A stretch of DNA of 64,000 nucleotides from Sulfuritalea sp. (GCA_030680805.1 JAUXUK010000105.1:1-64000); one strand, 5' to 3'. Shown: positions 53,186 through 63,233, counted from the stretch's first letter. Numbers and translations are program-made. Notes: generated by a model not told the origin, from the sequence alone.

Positions 53186-54316
53186 ATGCGATTTCTTGCC
53201 CTGATTCTGGCGTTGCTGCCCTACGCCGCGAGCCTCGCGCAGCCGGTTCCGGCTCCGACTCTGACCGCTCGTTCCTGGATTCTGATGGACTACGCCACGG
53301 GCCAGGTGCTCGCTTCCCAGGAAGCCGACACGCGGCTGGAACCGGCCTCCCTGACCAAGGTCATGACCACCTACCTGGTGGCCGATGCGCTGGCGCAGAA
53401 GACGCTCACCCTGCAACAGCCCGTGACGGTGTCCGAACGCGCCTGGCGCACCCAGGGTTCGCGCAGCTTCGTCCCGGTGAACAAGGGCGTCAGCGTCGAC
53501 GAGCTGTTCAAGGGCATGGTGATCCAGTCCGGCAACGATGCCTCGGTAGCCTTGGCGGAGGCGATCGGCGGTACGGAGGATGCCTTCGCCGCCATGATGA
53601 ACCGCACGGCGCAGCGCATGGGCCTCAAGGACACGAATTTTCTCAACGCCAGCGGCTACTTTGAAGGCCCGGCGCCGACCCACTATTCGACGGCGCGCGA
53701 TCTCGCCAAAATGGCCGCCGCGCTGATTCGCGACCATCCGGAAACCCATGCCCTGCACGCGACCAAGGAATACACCTACAACGGCATCCGCCAGCACAAT
53801 CGCAACCGCCTGCTGTGGGCCGACCCCACGGTAGATGGACTCAAAACCGGGCATTCGAGTGCCGCCGGCTTCTGCCTCATCGCTACCGCCAAGCGCGGCC
53901 CGCGGCGGCTGATTTCGGTGGTGCTCGGCACCGCGTCGGAAGAAGCCCGCGCCCGCGATTCGCTGAACCTGCTCAACTGGGGCTTTACCGGCTTCGACGC
54001 GGTGAAGCTCTACGACAAGGGGCAGGCGATTTCCCAGCTCAAGGTGTTCAAGGGCGCGCAGAACATGGTCAAGGCCGGCTTCGCCGAAGACTTCGTGGTC
54101 TCGGTGCCGCGCGGTTCGGCCGACAAGCTCTCGGTGCAACTGGTCAGCCAGCAGCCTTTGATCGCGCCGGTGGCGGCGGGCGCCGTGATCGGTACGCTGA
54201 AGCTGGCGGTGGCCGGCCAGGCCTGGGGCGAATATCCCGTGGTGGCGCAGGAGGCCGTTCCCGTGGCCGGTTTGCTGGGCCGCCTGTGGGACGACATCCG
54301 GCTGTTCTTCCAATGA
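53186..54316 (+). CDS. dacA: D-alanyl-D-alanine carboxypeptidase (PBP5/6 type)
   Basis: A 376-residue periplasmic enzyme trimming peptidoglycan stem peptides. Signal peptide MRFLALILALLPYAASLAQ, catalytic SLTK (EPASLTKVMTTY), SGN (IQSGNDASVALAEA) and KTG (VDGLKTGHSSAAG). C-terminal beta domain and an amphipathic anchor (GRLWDDIRLFFQ). Overlaps dat by 4 bases. Confidence 0.96.
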   Translation: MRFLALILALLPYAASLAQPVPAPTLTARSWILMDYATGQVLASQEADTRLEPASLTKVMTTYLVADALAQKTLTLQQPVTVSERAWRTQGSRSFVPVNKGVSVDELFKGMVIQSGNDASVALAEAIGGTEDAFAAMMNRTAQRMGLKDTNFLNASGYFEGPAPTHYSTARDLAKMAAALIRDHPETHALHATKEYTYNGIRQHNRNRLLWADPTVDGLKTGHSSAAGFCLIATAKRGPRRLISVVLGTASEEARARDSLNLLNWGFTGFDAVKLYDKGQAISQLKVFKGAQNMVKAGFAEDFVVSVPRGSADKLSVQLVSQQPLIAPVAAGAVIGTLKLAVAGQAWGEYPVVAQEAVPVAGLLGRLWDDIRLFFQ

Positions 54317-55176
54317 CGGCGCGGGTCTTTCTCAACGGGCAGTGGCTGGCGCCGCAAGACGCCCATGTCTCGGTCATGGACCGCGGCTTCCTGTTCGGCG
54401 ACGGCGTGTATGAAGTGATCCCGGTCTATTCGCGGCAGCCCTTCCGCCTTGAACAGCATCTGGGACGCCTGCAGAAAAGCCTCGACGGCATCCAGTTGGC
54501 CAATCCCTATTCGCTGGACGAGTGGATCGGATTCGTCACGCAACTGGCGGGCGAGGCCGAGTGGGAAGACCAGTCGCTCTACATCCAGGTCACGCGCGGG
54601 CCGATGGCGGTGCGCAACCATGCTTTCCCGAAGGACGTGACGCCGACCGCGCTGCTGCTGGCCGAAGCCATGAGCACGCCACCCGCGAGTCAGCGCGAAC
54701 AGGGCATCGCCGCCGTGTCCGCCGCCGACATCCGCTGGCTGCGCTGTGACTTGAAGACCACCTCGCTCTTGGCCAATTGCCTGTTGCGCCAGTTGGCGGT
54801 GTCGGCGGGTTGCGTCGAAACCGTGCTGTTTCGCGACGGTTTTCTCACCGAGGGTTCCGCCTCATCGATCTTCGTCGTCAAGAACGGTGTGCTGCTGGCG
54901 CCGATCAAGAACCACCTGATGCTGCCCGGCATCACCTACGACGTCGTGCTGGAACTGGCGGCGCAGCATGGCCTGCCGCATGAAGTGCGCGACGTCACCG
55001 AAGCGGAAACGCGCGACGCCGACGAGCTGTGGATGTGTTCATCGACCAAGGAAGTGCTGCCCATCGTCACGCTCGATGGCCGCGCAGTCGGTGACGGCAC
55101 GCCGGGTCCGGCTTTCGCGCGGATGTACGACTGGTACCAGGAGTTCAAGGCGAAGGTGATGCGGGCGACAGCATGA
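54313..55176 (+). CDS. dat: D-amino acid aminotransferase (class IV)
   Basis: A 287-residue PLP aminotransferase, fold type IV, probably interconverting D-Ala and D-Glu for the cell wall. VMDRGFLFGDGVYEVIPVY, the PLP-Lys region CDLKTTSLLANCLLRQ, EGSASSIFVVKNG and ELWMCSSTKEVLPIV match. The position between dacA and ybeD is common in betaproteobacteria and fits a D-amino acid role; a branched-chain substrate is less likely. Confidence 0.9.
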   Translation: MTARVFLNGQWLAPQDAHVSVMDRGFLFGDGVYEVIPVYSRQPFRLEQHLGRLQKSLDGIQLANPYSLDEWIGFVTQLAGEAEWEDQSLYIQVTRGPMAVRNHAFPKDVTPTALLLAEAMSTPPASQREQGIAAVSAADIRWLRCDLKTTSLLANCLLRQLAVSAGCVETVLFRDGFLTEGSASSIFVVKNGVLLAPIKNHLMLPGITYDVVLELAAQHGLPHEVRDVTEAETRDADELWMCSSTKEVLPIVTLDGRAVGDGTPGPAFARMYDWYQEFKAKVMRATA

Positions 55177-55436
55177 CACGCCCGACCTTGCTCGAGTTTC
55201 CCTGCGACTTTCCGCTAAAGATCATGGGGGCGGCCGATGAGGGATTTGCCCAGGCCATCGTCGAGGTGGTACTGAAACACGCACCGGAATTCGATCCCGC
55301 GTCGGTTGAAATGCGACCTTCCAAAGCCGGCAATTATCTGTCGCTGACCTGCACGGTGCGCGCCACCTCGCAGGCACAGCTCGACACGCTGTACCGTGAA
55401 TTGACCAGCCATCCCGCGGTCAAAGTCGTATTGTGA
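55173..55436 (+). CDS. ybeD: YbeD-family (DUF493) protein
   Basis: An 87-residue ferredoxin-fold-like regulator-type protein. [16 protein letters not shown] and [25 protein letters not shown] (in parts) are typical. Lies between dat and lipB with 4-base overlaps on both sides, as ybeD does before lipB in E. coli. Function not established. Confidence 0.93.
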   Translation: MTRPTLLEFPCDFPLKIMGAADEGFAQAIVEVVLKHAPEFDPASVEMRPSKAGNYLSLTCTVRATSQAQLDTLYRELTSHPAVKVVL

Positions 55437-56041
55437 TCGCAAGAAGGCTGGGCCGCGTCGACTACGCAGCGACCTTCGCCGCGATGCAGGCGTTCACTGC
55501 GGCGCGTGACGCCGAGACGCCCGACGAACTCTGGCTCTGCGAACATCCGTCCGTATTCACCCAGGGCCTGTCGGGCAAGCCCGAGCACCTGCTCAGGGAC
55601 ATCGGTATCCCCGTGGTGCAGATCGATCGCGGCGGCCAGATCACTTATCACGGTCCCGGCCAGGTCGTGGCCTACCTGCTGCTCGATCTGCGGCGGCGCG
55701 AGCTGACGGTGCGCGGGCTGGTGGATCGCATCGAGCAGGCGGTGATCGAGCTGCTGGCGGGCTACGGTATTGCGGCGGCGCGTCTGGCCGGCGCTCCCGG
55801 CGTCTATGTCGGCAAGGCCAAGATTGCCGCCCTCGGCCTGCGCATCAAGCATGGCTGCAGCTATCACGGCGTTTCGCTCAACGTCGACATGGATCTCGCG
55901 CCCTACGATGCCATCAACCCTTGCGGCTACGAGGGAATGGCGGTGACGCAACTGCGCGATCTGACGGGCGAATGCGATACAGTGAAGGTGGGCGAAGCTC
56001 TCGCCGAACATCTGGTCCGGCAACTGGATAGAAAGACATGA
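55433..56041 (+). CDS. lipB: Octanoyl-[acyl carrier protein]:protein octanoyltransferase
   Basis: A 202-residue enzyme that moves octanoate from ACP to lipoyl domains. [33 protein letters not shown], the catalytic Lys in [13 protein letters not shown] and Cys in INPCGYEG are present. GTG start overlapping the ybeD stop. Its targets could include the GcvH-like protein at 20342. Confidence 0.97.
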   Translation: MIARRLGRVDYAATFAAMQAFTAARDAETPDELWLCEHPSVFTQGLSGKPEHLLRDIGIPVVQIDRGGQITYHGPGQVVAYLLLDLRRRELTVRGLVDRIEQAVIELLAGYGIAAARLAGAPGVYVGKAKIAALGLRIKHGCSYHGVSLNVDMDLAPYDAINPCGYEGMAVTQLRDLTGECDTVKVGEALAEHLVRQLDRKT

Positions 56042-56973
56042 CGACGAAGCAAAAAGGCGAAGCAAAAACGGCCCGCATCCCAATCAAGATCGTGCCGGCG
56101 ACGACCGTGCTGAAAAAGCCCGACTGGATCCGCGTCAAGGCCGGCAGCAGCGCCGGCCGTTTCGGCGAGATCAAGCAGATCCTGCGCGAACACCATCTGC
56201 ATACCGTGTGCGAGGAAGCCACCTGCCCCAACATCGGCGAATGCTTCGGCAACGGCACGGCGACCTTCATGATCCTTGGCGACCTGTGCACCCGGCGCTG
56301 CCCCTTCTGTGATGTCGGTCATGGCAAGCCCCTGCCGCCGGATGCCGAGGAACCCGAAAAGCTCGCCCGCAGCATCGCCGCGATGAAGCTGAAATACGTG
56401 GTGATCACCAGCGTCGATCGCGACGATCTGCGCGACGGGGGGGCGCAGCACTTCGCAGACTGCATCGCGAAAGTGCGCGAGCTGTCGCCGGGCACCAAGA
56501 TCGAAGTGCTGGTGCCGGATTTTCGCGGCCGCCTCGAGATCGCCCTCGACATCCTCGCCCGGAGCCCGCCGGACGTGCTCAACCACAACATGGAAACCGT
56601 GCCGCGCCTGTACAAGCAGGCGCGCCCCGGCGCCGACTACGAAAACTCCTTGCAGTTACTCAAGGCCTTCAAGGCGCGCGTGCCCCTTGTTCCGACCAAG
56701 TCGGGCCTGATGGTGGGCCTGGGCGAAACCGACGAGGAAATCCTTGAGACGCTGCGCGACCTGCGTGCCCACGACGTCGAAATGCTCACCATCGGCCAGT
56801 ATCTGGCGCCCTCCGGCCACCACCTGCCGGTGCTGCGCTATGCGCATCCCGACGTGTTCGCCATGTACGCCCGTGAGGCCACCGCGATGGGCTTCACCCA
56901 TGCCGCCTCGGCGCCGCTGGTCCGCTCCAGCTACCATGCCGACCTGCAGGCTCATGGCGCCGGTGTAGGCTGA
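56038..56973 (+). CDS. lipA: Lipoyl synthase
   Basis: A 311-residue radical-SAM enzyme inserting two sulfurs into octanoyl groups. Auxiliary cluster ligands [12 protein letters not shown], radical-SAM [11 protein letters not shown] and the C-terminal Ser in VRSSYHAD (third cluster ligand). Overlaps lipB by 4 bases; its last 22 bases overlap the convergent ceramidase-like gene. Confidence 0.97.
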   Translation: MTTKQKGEAKTARIPIKIVPATTVLKKPDWIRVKAGSSAGRFGEIKQILREHHLHTVCEEATCPNIGECFGNGTATFMILGDLCTRRCPFCDVGHGKPLPPDAEEPEKLARSIAAMKLKYVVITSVDRDDLRDGGAQHFADCIAKVRELSPGTKIEVLVPDFRGRLEIALDILARSPPDVLNHNMETVPRLYKQARPGADYENSLQLLKAFKARVPLVPTKSGLMVGLGETDEEILETLRDLRAHDVEMLTIGQYLAPSGHHLPVLRYAHPDVFAMYAREATAMGFTHAASAPLVRSSYHADLQAHGAGVG

Positions 56974-57779
56974 TCGTGACCTGAAAAAGTCGGCGCTGGC
57001 GGACATGCATCGGTGCAAGCCTTGAGTCGGGCACGCACCCGACAGACCAGCCGTCCCACGATCAGAGCCGCCGCGCCGGTGGCGAGCAGGTGCTTGAGCG
57101 TATGCCCGCTGACGGCGCCCAGTGTGGCGGCGATTTCATGGTCGCCCAGTTCGGCGAACTTGGCGACCACGTAGATTGCCAGGGCGGCGCCGAAGGCCAG
57201 GCGGTCGGCGACAGGCATCCTGTAAATCCATTGCCAGAGCGGGATCAGCAGGATGGGCAGGCCCTGCAGCAGCAGGTAGGGGCGCAGGTCGCCGGCGCCG
57301 GCAAGGTCGGTGAAAACCCACCAGGCGACGCTGGCGACAGCCAGCAGCGCCAGCAGGCCGGCCATGCCGCCGCTGTCGCGCTTGCGCACGTCACCCAACA
57401 CGCCGGCAAGCAGGCCGGCGCAGGCCAGGGCGATCGGCAGCCGGTCCCAGACCAGGCGCGCATTGTCCGGCGCAAGGTGATACCAGGTCGAGCCCAGCGC
57501 GGTGAGGAACAGTCCGGCCAGAAACAGGCGATATCCGGCCCAGCCATGGCACAGCTCGGGATGCTCGCGCTTCGGCGCCAGCCGTATCCAGCCCCAGAAT
57601 GCCGCCAGGGCGAAGCCGAGGTTGGAGCTCACGTCGCAGAAATGCGGCACGCCCCAGATCAGCGACTGGTCGGCGAAGTCGTGGTAGCCAGCGGGCTGGT
57701 GGATCGGGCCGTGGAACAGGGCGGCGGCGGCGAGCAGCAGTGTCACGGCTGACGGCAGGTAATGCGGAAAGGACTTCAT
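56952..57779 (-). CDS. Alkaline ceramidase-like (CREST superfamily) membrane protein
   Basis: A 275-residue protein with about seven membrane helices. The metal-site signature of the ceramidase/CREST group is visible: [41 protein letters not shown] and [11 protein letters not shown] hydrolase acting on membrane lipids is likely; the substrate is unknown. ATG 57779 follows GGAGAACGCC. The C-terminal tail ([17 protein letters not shown]) is encoded partly by a dispersed repeat copy, which seems to have shifted the stop into the end of lipA. Confidence 0.82.
   Translation of the reverse strand: MKSFPHYLPSAVTLLLAAAALFHGPIHQPAGYHDFADQSLIWGVPHFCDVSSNLGFALAAFWGWIRLAPKREHPELCHGWAGYRLFLAGLFLTALGSTWYHLAPDNARLVWDRLPIALACAGLLAGVLGDVRKRDSGGMAGLLALLAVASVAWWVFTDLAGAGDLRPYLLLQGLPILLIPLWQWIYRMPVADRLAFGAALAIYVVAKFAELGDHEIAATLGAVSGHTLKHLLATGAAALIVGRLVCRVRARLKACTDACPPAPTFSGHDQPTPAP
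56985..57004 (-). repeat. Dispersed 24-bp repeat, copy 8 (3' end of ceramidase-like gene)
   Basis: AAAAGTCGGCGCTGGCGGAC, the inverse core without the CGCCGTAT flank, read on the minus strand as PPAPTF. Confidence 0.75.
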
Positions 57780-58005
57780 GGCGTTCTCCGGAGCAAAGGG
57801 TGAAGCCAGAATGCAGCCATGCCGCGGCCAGGCAAAGCCATACTGTCGAAGCTGCCGCAGCCGCCACCGGGAGTATCGGTTGGCGCTACTCCGTTCTGTC
57901 GCTACCGGGCGGCGGCAAATGACTATACTCCGCCGGTCAATGCCGCTGCTGACGGCAGGCGAACCAGATGCAATAATGGACGGAAACCAAACGGAGGAGA
58001 CCGCA

Positions 58006-59679
58006 ATGGAAAAGCCCTGGATCAAGAACTACCCCGCCGGCGTACCGGCCGAAATCGATGTCAACCAGTACGAAACCGTGGCGGCAATGCTCGAGGAATC
58101 GATGAAGAAATACGCCGAGCGCACAGCCTTCATCTGCATGGGCAAGTCGATCACCTACGGCGAACTCGATGCCGCCTCGCGCAAGCTCGGCGCCTGGCTG
58201 CAATCGCGCGGCATCGAGCCGGGTGGCCGGGTGGCGCTGATGATGCCCAACATCATGCAGTACCCGGTCTGCGTCGCCGCCGTCCTGCGCGCCGGCTACG
58301 TGGTGGTGAACGTCAATCCGCTGTACACGCCGCGCGAACTCGAGCACCAGCTCAAGGACAGCGGCGCCCAGGCCATCATCATCATCGAGAACTTCGCCAC
58401 CACGCTGGAAAAGGTGATTGCCAACACGCCGGTCAAGCATGTCGTGGTCGCCGCGATGGGCGACCTGCTGGGCGGTCTCAAGGGCACGCTGGTGAACTTC
58501 GTCGTGCGCAAGGTCAAGAAGATGGTGCCCGCGTTTTCGCTGCCTGGTTCCTTCCACTTCAACGACGTGGTGGCGCAGGGCGCTGGCATGACGCTGAAAA
58601 GCGTGCCGCGCACGCGCGAGGACGTCGCCTTCCTGCAATACACCGGCGGCACCACCGGCGTGTCGAAGGGCGCCACCCTGCTCAATCGCAATCTGGTGGC
58701 CAACATGCTGCAGGTAGAGGAATGGCTGCAGCCGGCGATCAACACGCGGACCGCCAACGTGCAGCTCAACTTCGTCTGCTGCCTGCCGCTGTACCACATC
58801 TTCGCCCTGACGGTGTGCAACATGATCGGCACGCGCATCGGCGCCTGCAACCTGCTGATCCCCAACCCGCGCGACATCCCGGGCTTCGTCAAGGAGTTGT
58901 CGACCTTCAAGTTCCACATCTTCCCCTGCCTCAACACCCTGTTCAACGCCCTGGCCAACAACCCGGAGTTTGCCAAGCTCGACTTTTCCAGCCTCAAGAT
59001 CAGCCTCGGCGGCGGCATGGCGACGCAGAAGGCGGTGGCCGACAAATGGACCGCGATCACCGGCAGCAGCATCGTCGAGGGCTACGGCCTGTCCGAGACC
59101 TCGCCGGTGGCGACCTGCAACCTGGCCACCCTCAAGGGCTTTACCGGCACCATCGGCCTGCCCATGCCCTCCACCGAGATCGCCATCCGCGACGATGACG
59201 GCAAGGACGTGGCGCTGGGCGAATCCGGCGAGATCTGCATCCGCGGCCCGCAGGTGATGGCCGGCTACTGGCAGCGCCCGGACGAGACGGCCAACGTGAT
59301 GAGCGCGGACGGCTACTTCAAGTCGGGCGACGTCGGCATCATGGACGAGAGCGGCTATACGCGCATCGTCGACCGCAAGAAGGACATGGTGCTGGTCTCC
59401 GGTTTCAACGTCTATCCGAGCGAGATCGAAGAAGTCGCCATGTCATGTCCGGGCGTCATGGAGGCGGCGGTGATCGGCGTACCCGATGAGCACTCGGGCG
59501 AGGTGCCGAAGATATTCATCGTCAAGAAGGATCCGAACCTGACCGAGCAGGCCGTGCAGGATTTCCTCAAGGAACACCTCACCGGGTACAAGCGGCCGAA
59601 GTACATCGAGTTCCGCGCCGATTTGCCGAAGACGCCGGTAGGCAAGATCCTGCGCCGCGAACTTCGCCCCAAGGCCTGA
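58006..59679 (+). CDS. fadD: Long-chain fatty acid-CoA ligase
   Basis: A 557-residue AMP-forming acyl-CoA synthetase for uptake and activation of fatty acids. P-loop-like YTGGTTGVSKGATL, GYGLSETSPVATCNL, GYFKSGDVGIMDESGY, DRKKDMVLVSGFNVYPSEIEE and the C-terminal Lys in PVGKILRRELR. A strong ribosome binding site (CGGAGGAGA) sits before ATG 58006, which fits the family N-terminus better than upstream starts. Confidence 0.95.
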   Translation: MEKPWIKNYPAGVPAEIDVNQYETVAAMLEESMKKYAERTAFICMGKSITYGELDAASRKLGAWLQSRGIEPGGRVALMMPNIMQYPVCVAAVLRAGYVVVNVNPLYTPRELEHQLKDSGAQAIIIIENFATTLEKVIANTPVKHVVVAAMGDLLGGLKGTLVNFVVRKVKKMVPAFSLPGSFHFNDVVAQGAGMTLKSVPRTREDVAFLQYTGGTTGVSKGATLLNRNLVANMLQVEEWLQPAINTRTANVQLNFVCCLPLYHIFALTVCNMIGTRIGACNLLIPNPRDIPGFVKELSTFKFHIFPCLNTLFNALANNPEFAKLDFSSLKISLGGGMATQKAVADKWTAITGSSIVEGYGLSETSPVATCNLATLKGFTGTIGLPMPSTEIAIRDDDGKDVALGESGEICIRGPQVMAGYWQRPDETANVMSADGYFKSGDVGIMDESGYTRIVDRKKDMVLVSGFNVYPSEIEEVAMSCPGVMEAAVIGVPDEHSGEVPKIFIVKKDPNLTEQAVQDFLKEHLTGYKRPKYIEFRADLPKTPVGKILRRELRPKA

Positions 59680-59680
59680 C

Positions 59681-60361
59681 ATGCGCTTTGTCGTCGCTTT
59701 GCTGGCCGGACTGTTTCTGGCCGGTGTTGCTCACGCGCTGTCCCTGGCCGATATTTCGGGCAGGGACGCCAGCGGCGGCCTCAAGGAAGCGCTGACCCAG
59801 GGTGCCGGCAAGGCCGTCGAGGTGCTTGGAAAGCAGGATGGCTTCCTCGGCAATCCGAAAGTGAAGATACCGTTGCCGGAAAGCGTGCAGAAGGTCGAGG
59901 GCCTGATGCGCGGGCTCGGCATGGGCAAACAGGCCGATGAACTGCTCACTGCCATGAATCGGGCGGCCGAGGCGGCCGTGCCGCAGGCCAAGGTCCTGCT
60001 GGTGAATTCGATCAAACAGATGTCGGTGGAAGACGCCAAGGGAATCCTGTCCGGCGGCGAAGATGCCGCGACCCAGTATTTTCGTCGCACCACCTCCGGC
60101 CCGCTGGCGGAGAAGTTCAAGCCCGTGGTCCGCACTGCCATGGCCCGCGTCAAACTGGCGGAAAAGTATGATCAGTTCGCCGGCAAGGCGGCCAAATTCG
60201 GTCTGGTGCGCGAGCAGGATGCGCACTTGGAGAATTACGTTACGCAAAAGGCGCTGGATGGGCTTTACCTGATGATCGCCGAGGAAGAAAAGGCGATCCG
60301 CAAGAACCCCGCAGAGGCCGTCGGCAAGTTGGCGAAGAAGGTGTTCGGCGCACTGAACTGA
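59681..60361 (+). CDS. DUF4197 exported protein
   Basis: A 226-residue protein with signal peptide (VVALLAGLFLAGVAHA) and the DUF4197 pattern: GGLKEALTQGAGKAVEVLGKQDGFL (in parts), IPLPESVQKVEG, EDAATQYFRRTTS and the C-terminal DGLYLMIAEEEKAIRKNP. Function unknown. It starts one base after fadD, so is likely co-transcribed. Confidence 0.88.
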   Translation: MRFVVALLAGLFLAGVAHALSLADISGRDASGGLKEALTQGAGKAVEVLGKQDGFLGNPKVKIPLPESVQKVEGLMRGLGMGKQADELLTAMNRAAEAAVPQAKVLLVNSIKQMSVEDAKGILSGGEDAATQYFRRTTSGPLAEKFKPVVRTAMARVKLAEKYDQFAGKAAKFGLVREQDAHLENYVTQKALDGLYLMIAEEEKAIRKNPAEAVGKLAKKVFGALN

Positions 60362-60373
60362 GTGGAATTGAAA

Positions 60374-60598
60374 ATGAAAATAGACTTGCGCACCATCTAC
60401 CGCTTTCAGCCAATCGAGTATTCAGGCGCCCTGCCCAGTGGCGGCGACGTGTATTACGAATGCGAATGCGGCGACATCGTCAGCTCCGTCAGTTTCATCA
60501 AGGCGGCCTGCCAGTGCGGCAACGTGGCGGGGGGGCAGGGGAGCGTCACGATTCAATCACCCGAGAAGGTGAAACCGCTGCGCGGCAAGCTGCGCTGA
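60374..60598 (+). CDS. Small Cys-rich protein, unknown function
   Basis: A 74-residue protein with Cys in YECECGDIVSSVSF and AACQCGNVAGG, i.e. two CxCG units that could bind a metal. ATG 60374 preferred; a GTG 12 bases upstream is possible. I do not recognise the family. 12 bp after the DUF4197 gene. Confidence 0.6.
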   Translation: MKIDLRTIYRFQPIEYSGALPSGGDVYYECECGDIVSSVSFIKAACQCGNVAGGQGSVTIQSPEKVKPLRGKLR

Positions 60599-60604
60599 CC
60601 CTAA

Positions 60605-60628
60605 AAACTCGGCGCTGGCGGTACGGCG
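60605..60628 (-). repeat. Dispersed 24-bp repeat, copy 9 (intergenic)
   Basis: AAACTCGGCGCTGGCGGTA followed by CGGCG, the inverse repeat with two differences, between the small Cys-rich gene and rep. Confidence 0.75.
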
Positions 60629-60653
60629 ATCCGGCGTCGCGGTAAATTCTTCC

Positions 60654-62633
60654 ATGGTTAAACTCAACGCGGCTCAACTCGAGGCTGTGCGCCACCTCGA
60701 CGGCCCGCTGCTGGTGCTGGCCGGCGCCGGCTCGGGCAAGACGCGCGTCATCACGCACAAGATCGCCTGGCTGGTGGATGACTACGGCATCGCGCCCTCG
60801 CATATCGCCGCCATCACCTTCACCAACAAGGCGGCGAAGGAGATGAAAGAGCGCGTCGGCAAGCTGATCGGCGGTCGCGCCGAAGGCCTGATCGTGAGCA
60901 CCTTCCATGCCCTCGGCGTGCGTATCCTGCGCCAGGAAGCCGCTGCAGTGGGTCTCAAACCGGGCTTTTCGATTCTTGACGCCGCGGACACCACGGCGCT
61001 ATTTCAGGAGCTCGCCGGCAGCGTCGACAAGGGCCGGCTGCGCGCCCTGCAATCACGCGTTTCGCTGTGGAAGAACCTGCTCGTCGATCCGGAGGCTGCG
61101 CAGCAGGATGCGGCGGACGAGATCGAGGCCACCGCCGCGAAACTCTACGCGGATTACGAACGCACCCTGCGCGCCTACCAGGCGGTGGATTTCGACGACC
61201 TGATCCGCCTCCCGGTCAAGCTCTTCACCGGGCATGAGACTGTCGCGCAGCGCTGGCGTAGCCGCATCTGGCACCTGCTGGTGGATGAGTACCAGGACAC
61301 CAATCGCGGCCAGTACCGCCTGGTGCAGCTTCTGACGCAGGGGCGCGATTCCTTCACCGCAGTCGGTGACGATGACCAGTCGATCTATGCCTGGCGCGGT
61401 GCCGACAGCGAAAACCTGCGGCTGCTGAAGGACGACTATCCGGCGCTGAAAGTGGTCAAGCTGGAACAGAACTACCGCTCCACCGCGCGCATCCTGAACG
61501 CCGCCAACACGCTGATCGCCAACAACCCCAAGCTGTTCGAAAAGAAGCTGTGGTCGGAACACGGGCAGGGCGATGCGATCCATATTCAAACCTGTCGCGA
61601 CGGCGACCACGAAGCGGAATGGGTCGGCTCGCGCCTGTCCGCCCATCGCTTCGAGCGGCGCACCAAGTTTTCCGATTACGCCATCCTCTATCGCGGCAAT
61701 CATCAGGCACGCGCCATCGAGCAGCAGTTGCGCGCGCAGCGCATCCCCTACGTGATCTCGGGCGGGCAATCCTTCTTCGACCGCGCCGAAATCAAGGACA
61801 TCACCTGCTATCTGCGTCTGCTGGCCAACCAGGACGACGATCCGGCCTTCATCCGCGCCGTGACCACGCCCAAGCGCGGCATCGGCGGCACCACGCTGGA
61901 GGGGCTCGGCCGCGCGGCCGGACGCAGCCACCAGAGCCTGTTCGCCGGCATTTACGCTCCCGGTCTGGATGCCGATCTCAACACCAAGCAGCGCACGGCC
62001 TTGCGCGAATTCGGTGACTTCATCAATCGCATCGAAGCCCGCGCCGCCAGGGAGTCGGCCGGCCAGGTGCTGAATGACCTGATCAAGGCCATCGGTTACG
62101 AGAGCTGGCTGTTCGAATCGCTGGACGTGCGCGAGGCGGAAGGCAAATGGGCCAATGTCTGCGACTTCGTCGAGTGGCTGGGAAGGAAGGGCGAGGAGGA
62201 AGGCAAGACCCTGCTCGAACTGGCCCAATCCGTGGCGCTGCTGTCGATGCTGGACAAGAACGACGACGAGCAGGATGCCGTGCAGCTCGCCACCCTGCAT
62301 GCGGCGAAGGGCCTGGAGTTTCGCCACGTCTTCCTGGTCGGCGTCGAGGAAGGCCTGCTGCCGCACCGCGACTCGCTCGATCCGGCGAAGCTGGAAGAGG
62401 AGCGCCGGCTGATGTACGTCGGCATCACCCGGGCGCAAGCCAGCCTGACGGTGACCTGGTGCGAGCGGCGCAAACAGGGCCGGGAATGGATGCCGCGCGA
62501 GCCGTCGCGTTTCATCGTTGAAATGGGTGAGGCGGCACAGAAGGCCTCGGAGCAACGAAACACCGTGCCCGATGCCGGCACTGCCCGCGCCAAGGCCGCT
62601 CAATTGCGGGCGATGCTTTCCGGCAAGGCATGA
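60654..62633 (+). CDS. rep: ATP-dependent DNA helicase Rep
   Basis: A 659-residue superfamily 1 (UvrD/Rep) 3'-5' helicase. Walker A LAGAGSGKTRVI, AITFTNKAAKEMKERV, motif II LLVDEYQDTN, motif III GDDDQSIYAWRGA, motif IV LEQNYRST and motif V LATLHAAKGLEF. Length and DEYQDTN context favour Rep over UvrD. Helps replication restart. Confidence 0.95.
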   Translation: MVKLNAAQLEAVRHLDGPLLVLAGAGSGKTRVITHKIAWLVDDYGIAPSHIAAITFTNKAAKEMKERVGKLIGGRAEGLIVSTFHALGVRILRQEAAAVGLKPGFSILDAADTTALFQELAGSVDKGRLRALQSRVSLWKNLLVDPEAAQQDAADEIEATAAKLYADYERTLRAYQAVDFDDLIRLPVKLFTGHETVAQRWRSRIWHLLVDEYQDTNRGQYRLVQLLTQGRDSFTAVGDDDQSIYAWRGADSENLRLLKDDYPALKVVKLEQNYRSTARILNAANTLIANNPKLFEKKLWSEHGQGDAIHIQTCRDGDHEAEWVGSRLSAHRFERRTKFSDYAILYRGNHQARAIEQQLRAQRIPYVISGGQSFFDRAEIKDITCYLRLLANQDDDPAFIRAVTTPKRGIGGTTLEGLGRAAGRSHQSLFAGIYAPGLDADLNTKQRTALREFGDFINRIEARAARESAGQVLNDLIKAIGYESWLFESLDVREAEGKWANVCDFVEWLGRKGEEEGKTLLELAQSVALLSMLDKNDDEQDAVQLATLHAAKGLEFRHVFLVGVEEGLLPHRDSLDPAKLEEERRLMYVGITRAQASLTVTWCERRKQGREWMPREPSRFIVEMGEAAQKASEQRNTVPDAGTARAKAAQLRAMLSGKA

Positions 62634-62636
62634 AGC

Positions 62637-62661
62637 AAAAGGGACCGCAAGCGGTCCCTTT
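62637..62661. terminator. Bidirectional terminator between rep and cytochrome c5
   Basis: AAAA-GGGACCGC-AA-GCGGTCCC-TTT serves both convergent genes. Confidence 0.88.
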
Positions 62662-62691
62662 CCGGTTTGGCGCAGGCTTTGCGGTCGAGGA

Positions 62692-63129
62692 TTACTTCGC
62701 CGCAGCTTCCTTGAGACTGCCGCCGGACTTGTTCGCCAAATAGACGATGGCGCGCGCCAGTTCGGTATCGCTGGCATCCGAGCCGCCTTTGGGCGGCATG
62801 GCATTCTTGCCGACGATGGCGGACTTCAACAAGCCATCGAGCCCCAGCGCCAGACGCGGCGCCCAGGCACCCTTGTCGCCCAGCTTGGGCGCGTTGGCCA
62901 CGCCGGCGTCATGGCAGGCCGCACAGGCGCCCTTGTAGATCTGCTCGCCGCTGCGCGCGCCGGCTGCGGCGCCGACGGAGGCGGCAGCCATCTCGACGCG
63001 GGCCACCGGCGCAATGCGGCTGTTGGCGGCTTCATCGTCGCCCTTGGGCCGGCCTCCCATGGCAAGTGCGGCCACGGATGCGGTGAGCGCTGCCACGGCG
63101 GCGAGAGTGCGGATATTCAAAGGGAACAT
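62692..63129 (-). CDS. Cytochrome c5-type periplasmic cytochrome
   Basis: A 145-residue mono-heme c-type cytochrome. N-terminal signal (TLAAVAALTASVAALA), heme site CAACHDAGVANAPKLGD and Met ligand in NAMPPKGGSDASD, the c5 family pattern. It should carry electrons in the periplasm. ATG 63129 is preferred; an ATG 8 codons upstream is possible. Confidence 0.9.
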   Translation of the reverse strand: MFPLNIRTLAAVAALTASVAALAMGGRPKGDDEAANSRIAPVARVEMAAASVGAAAGARSGEQIYKGACAACHDAGVANAPKLGDKGAWAPRLALGLDGLLKSAIVGKNAMPPKGGSDASDTELARAIVYLANKSGGSLKEAAAK

Positions 63130-63192
63130 GGACGCGCTTTCAAAAACAGTCATGCGAAGTGTCGAATTATAGTGGATTCGCCCATCCCGCAA

Positions 63193-63220
63193 TGGACGCC
63201 GGCACCTGAACGCGCTATCC
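63193..63220 (+). promoter_or_regulatory. Possible promoter of tRNA-Arg
   Basis: TGGACG, a 16-bp spacer and TATCCT, 13 bp before the tRNA. Confidence 0.45.
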
Positions 63221-63233
63221 TTCGCCCCCTCGC

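Noticed and set aside
53245-53275. PVPAPTLTARS in DacA as a repeat copy
   Set aside because: Only the peptide looks similar; bases differ at many positions.
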